From the NCBI RefSeq assembly GCF_007748035.1, contig NZ_CP036278.1, positions 310,001 to 374,000 on the forward strand: 64,000 bases of DNA, written 5' to 3'. This stretch comes from Aeoliella mucimassa (GTDB lineage: Bacteria > Planctomycetota > Planctomycetia > Pirellulales > Lacipirellulaceae). Position numbers and translations under genes: made by a program. The notes under the pieces are model-generated. The model was given only the letters and a program-made list of their open reading frames with translations. It made no database searches and was not told where the DNA came from. This document shows positions 62,677 to 64,000 of the stretch, one piece after another. Every line of letters starts with the position of its first letter. Within the stretch, counting starts at the first letter, position 1.

Positions 62677-64000
62677 ATGTTTAACCGGAATGCTTGCACA
62701 ATCTGCCTGCTGGTGGTTTGTGTTTCCATCGCATCAGGATGCGGCTGTTTTGAAGGCCGGCATCGTAAACCACCAATAACGGCGCTTTCGGCCTCTCCCG
62801 GAAACTGTGAGCCACCTGGCATACCTTTCTATCTTCCCAAGCCATTGTTGGTCATATCGAAGAATTTTTACCACGTGGAAGACGCCAAAGTGGGCCTGAC
62901 CGGCACTGCTCCGATTCCGGGCAGTTTTGACGAGCAGGAAACCTACGCAGATGTCAATCTCAACGGCTCTTTCAGTCGAACCTCTTCAAGTAACATGGGA
63001 GGTGGCGACTCTGAAGGTGGGGAGGCCGACGGAGCAATGACCAGCAGCCTTGCACACGCTCCCACATTGCACTCGTCAAATGGCATTCCCAGTGCGCCGG
63101 GCTCCGACGCCATTCCAAGTGATGGGTTGGGCCCGCACATGTTCTACACTTACGAAATTGTGTTCGTTCCGGACCTCACTCAGAAGTACATGCTCCAGGT
63201 TAACGGCGGACCAGGCGAGATCCGAGCTGCAATGAACTTGGTGAATGGATGGCAGTTTACAGGCTTAGGCCCCTACTACCTAAAAGACAGCTCCACTGCA
63301 CAGAACATTATTTCGCGAGGCGTTGCCGCCAACCTTGGTCTTGGAGGGGCGAGCGATGTGATCAACAGTGTTGCTAACTTGAAGAGCCTGGGGGGATCGG
63401 GAGGTACCGTTGATACTGGCGCCATTGCCGATCTGGCTTTGGCTCTCGACGAGGCAAAGAAGGAGCAGGTGTTTAATACTTCTTGCATCCCGATGGATCT
63501 ATGGTCGACGAAGACCGTCCGTAACGAGGATGGAAAAATCGAAGTGATCAAGGTCCCGCCACGGATTGAAAAATACGCTCAGATTGCTGTCTATGAAGCT
63601 CGCGTAGAGGGAGGGCACATGCTATGGAGTCCAGTGGCTCAGCACGATTTTGATCGGGAGTACCTAGGAGTTATGGAAAAGCGAATCGCTCCGATGGCCA
63701 CAACTACTGGTGATGCTCCGAGTGAGGAAGGCCAAATACCTGGTGACGACGAAGCTAGTGGCGCAAGCGAAGAGGGATTCCATTCAGCTGAGCCGATCCC
63801 AAGTCCTCCAGGTGCGGCGACCGAGTCAGCCGCAAAGGGAATGCTACAAATGCTACTTCAGCCACCAGTGTCCTCAGGTGCGGCTGCAGCCGATGGGCCT
63901 GGGCTGGACAGTGGCCTAGACCAACCGCTTCAAGGCGTAACCTATATGCAAGGCACTCCCGCTCCAGTTCAATTTATCACTCCCGAAGTCACCGGTGAGG
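62677..64000 (+). CDS. Large lipoprotein, hypothetical, cut by the window end
   Basis: An open frame of at least 441 codons that runs off the window. The N-terminus 'FNRNACTICLLVVCVSIASGCGC' is a lipoprotein-type signal. The mature protein has a strand-rich segment ('LPKPLLVISKNFYHVEDAKVG', 'HMFYTYEIVFVPDLTQKYMLQVNGGPGEIRAAMNLVNGWQFTGLG'), a Ser/Gly-rich stretch, and from about residue 345 a low-complexity acidic, Pro/Ser/Gly-rich region. 'TYEIVFVPDLTQKY' and 'LVNGWQFTGLGPYY' suggest a conserved planctomycete envelope lipoprotein, but I cannot name a family. It is transcribed away from the subtilase gene, with a 240-bp shared upstream region. Confidence 0.7.
   Translation, partial: MFNRNACTICLLVVCVSIASGCGCFEGRHRKPPITALSASPGNCEPPGIPFYLPKPLLVISKNFYHVEDAKVGLTGTAPIPGSFDEQETYADVNLNGSFSRTSSSNMGGGDSEGGEADGAMTSSLAHAPTLHSSNGIPSAPGSDAIPSDGLGPHMFYTYEIVFVPDLTQKYMLQVNGGPGEIRAAMNLVNGWQFTGLGPYYLKDSSTAQNIISRGVAANLGLGGASDVINSVANLKSLGGSGGTVDTGAIADLALALDEAKKEQVFNTSCIPMDLWSTKTVRNEDGKIEVIKVPPRIEKYAQIAVYEARVEGGHMLWSPVAQHDFDREYLGVMEKRIAPMATTTGDAPSEEGQIPGDDEASGASEEGFHSAEPIPSPPGAATESAAKGMLQMLLQPPVSSGAAAADGPGLDSGLDQPLQGVTYMQGTPAPVQFITPEVTGE

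Overview
The window looks like chromosomal DNA of a planctomycete, probably of the Pirellulales group. The evidence is a DUF1559 pseudopilin-like protein with a type IV prepilin N-terminus, two PEP-CTERM proteins, several small membrane proteins with the planctomycete-style 'FS/RF-x-LRTLL' N-terminal anchor, an 'NPYESP'-type membrane protein, a class II (B12) ribonucleotide reductase with a C-terminal zinc ribbon, and a BlaI/M56 pair with a very large sensor part. This is inference from family content; no rRNA or tRNA was found.

Layout. 1-0.84 kb is repeat-rich non-coding DNA. 0.85-21.6 kb is mostly ordinary chromosome: a DUF1444-like protein, a PEP-CTERM protein, an SDR oxidoreductase, an EF-hand/DUF3500 pair, a BlaI-M56 regulatory pair with a palindromic operator, an RNase HII-like protein, a SixA-like phosphatase, a PYROXD2-like FAD enzyme, a GH95 fucosidase, a nucleotidyltransferase pair, a secreted hydrolase and an ecotin. 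Decayed fragments (PIN, NIPSNAP) lie between them. 21.6-22.6 kb is non-coding with a broken small ORF, a candidate small RNA and a strong terminator for nrdJ (22.6-25.6 kb). 26.3-28.0 kb is a two-gene lipoprotein operon. 28.0-31.7 kb carries a dispersed multi-hairpin repeat, an IS4-family element and an ankyrin protein. 31.7-37.8 kb holds a PEP-CTERM protein, an FMN glutamate-synthase-like gene with a coupled small gene, a TIGR03032 protein and a second nucleotidyltransferase.

37.8-50.4 kb is an insertion-sequence hot spot: three essentially identical 1035-bp IS5-family (IS903-group) copies and a second IS4-family element, with target duplications readable for all but one. One copy splits a TonB-dependent receptor gene that can be restored exactly in silico to 685 codons. 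Another carries a 69-bp tandem duplication of its right end inside its target duplication. The third lies, with a four-helix-bundle (S23) gene, between cysD and cysN/C and has no target duplication. 50.4-64 kb returns to core genes (cysD, DUF1559, rseP, dxr, divergent ftsH), another copy of the dispersed repeat, small hypotheticals, a subtilase and a divergent lipoprotein cut by the window edge.

How the genes work together. cysD and cysN/C make APS/PAPS from sulfate. dxr (isoprenoid synthesis) and rseP (site-2 protease) form an overlapping pair opposite ftsH (membrane protein quality control). BlaI-M56 is probably a self-regulated signal-responsive repressor/protease pair. No single new multi-gene system is evident. 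The most unusual signals are the GATTCCC multi-hairpin repeat family, a cysteine-free ecotin with arginine at the predicted P1 site, translation-masking hairpins in two unrelated IS families, a candidate small RNA and a divergent RNase HII-like protein.
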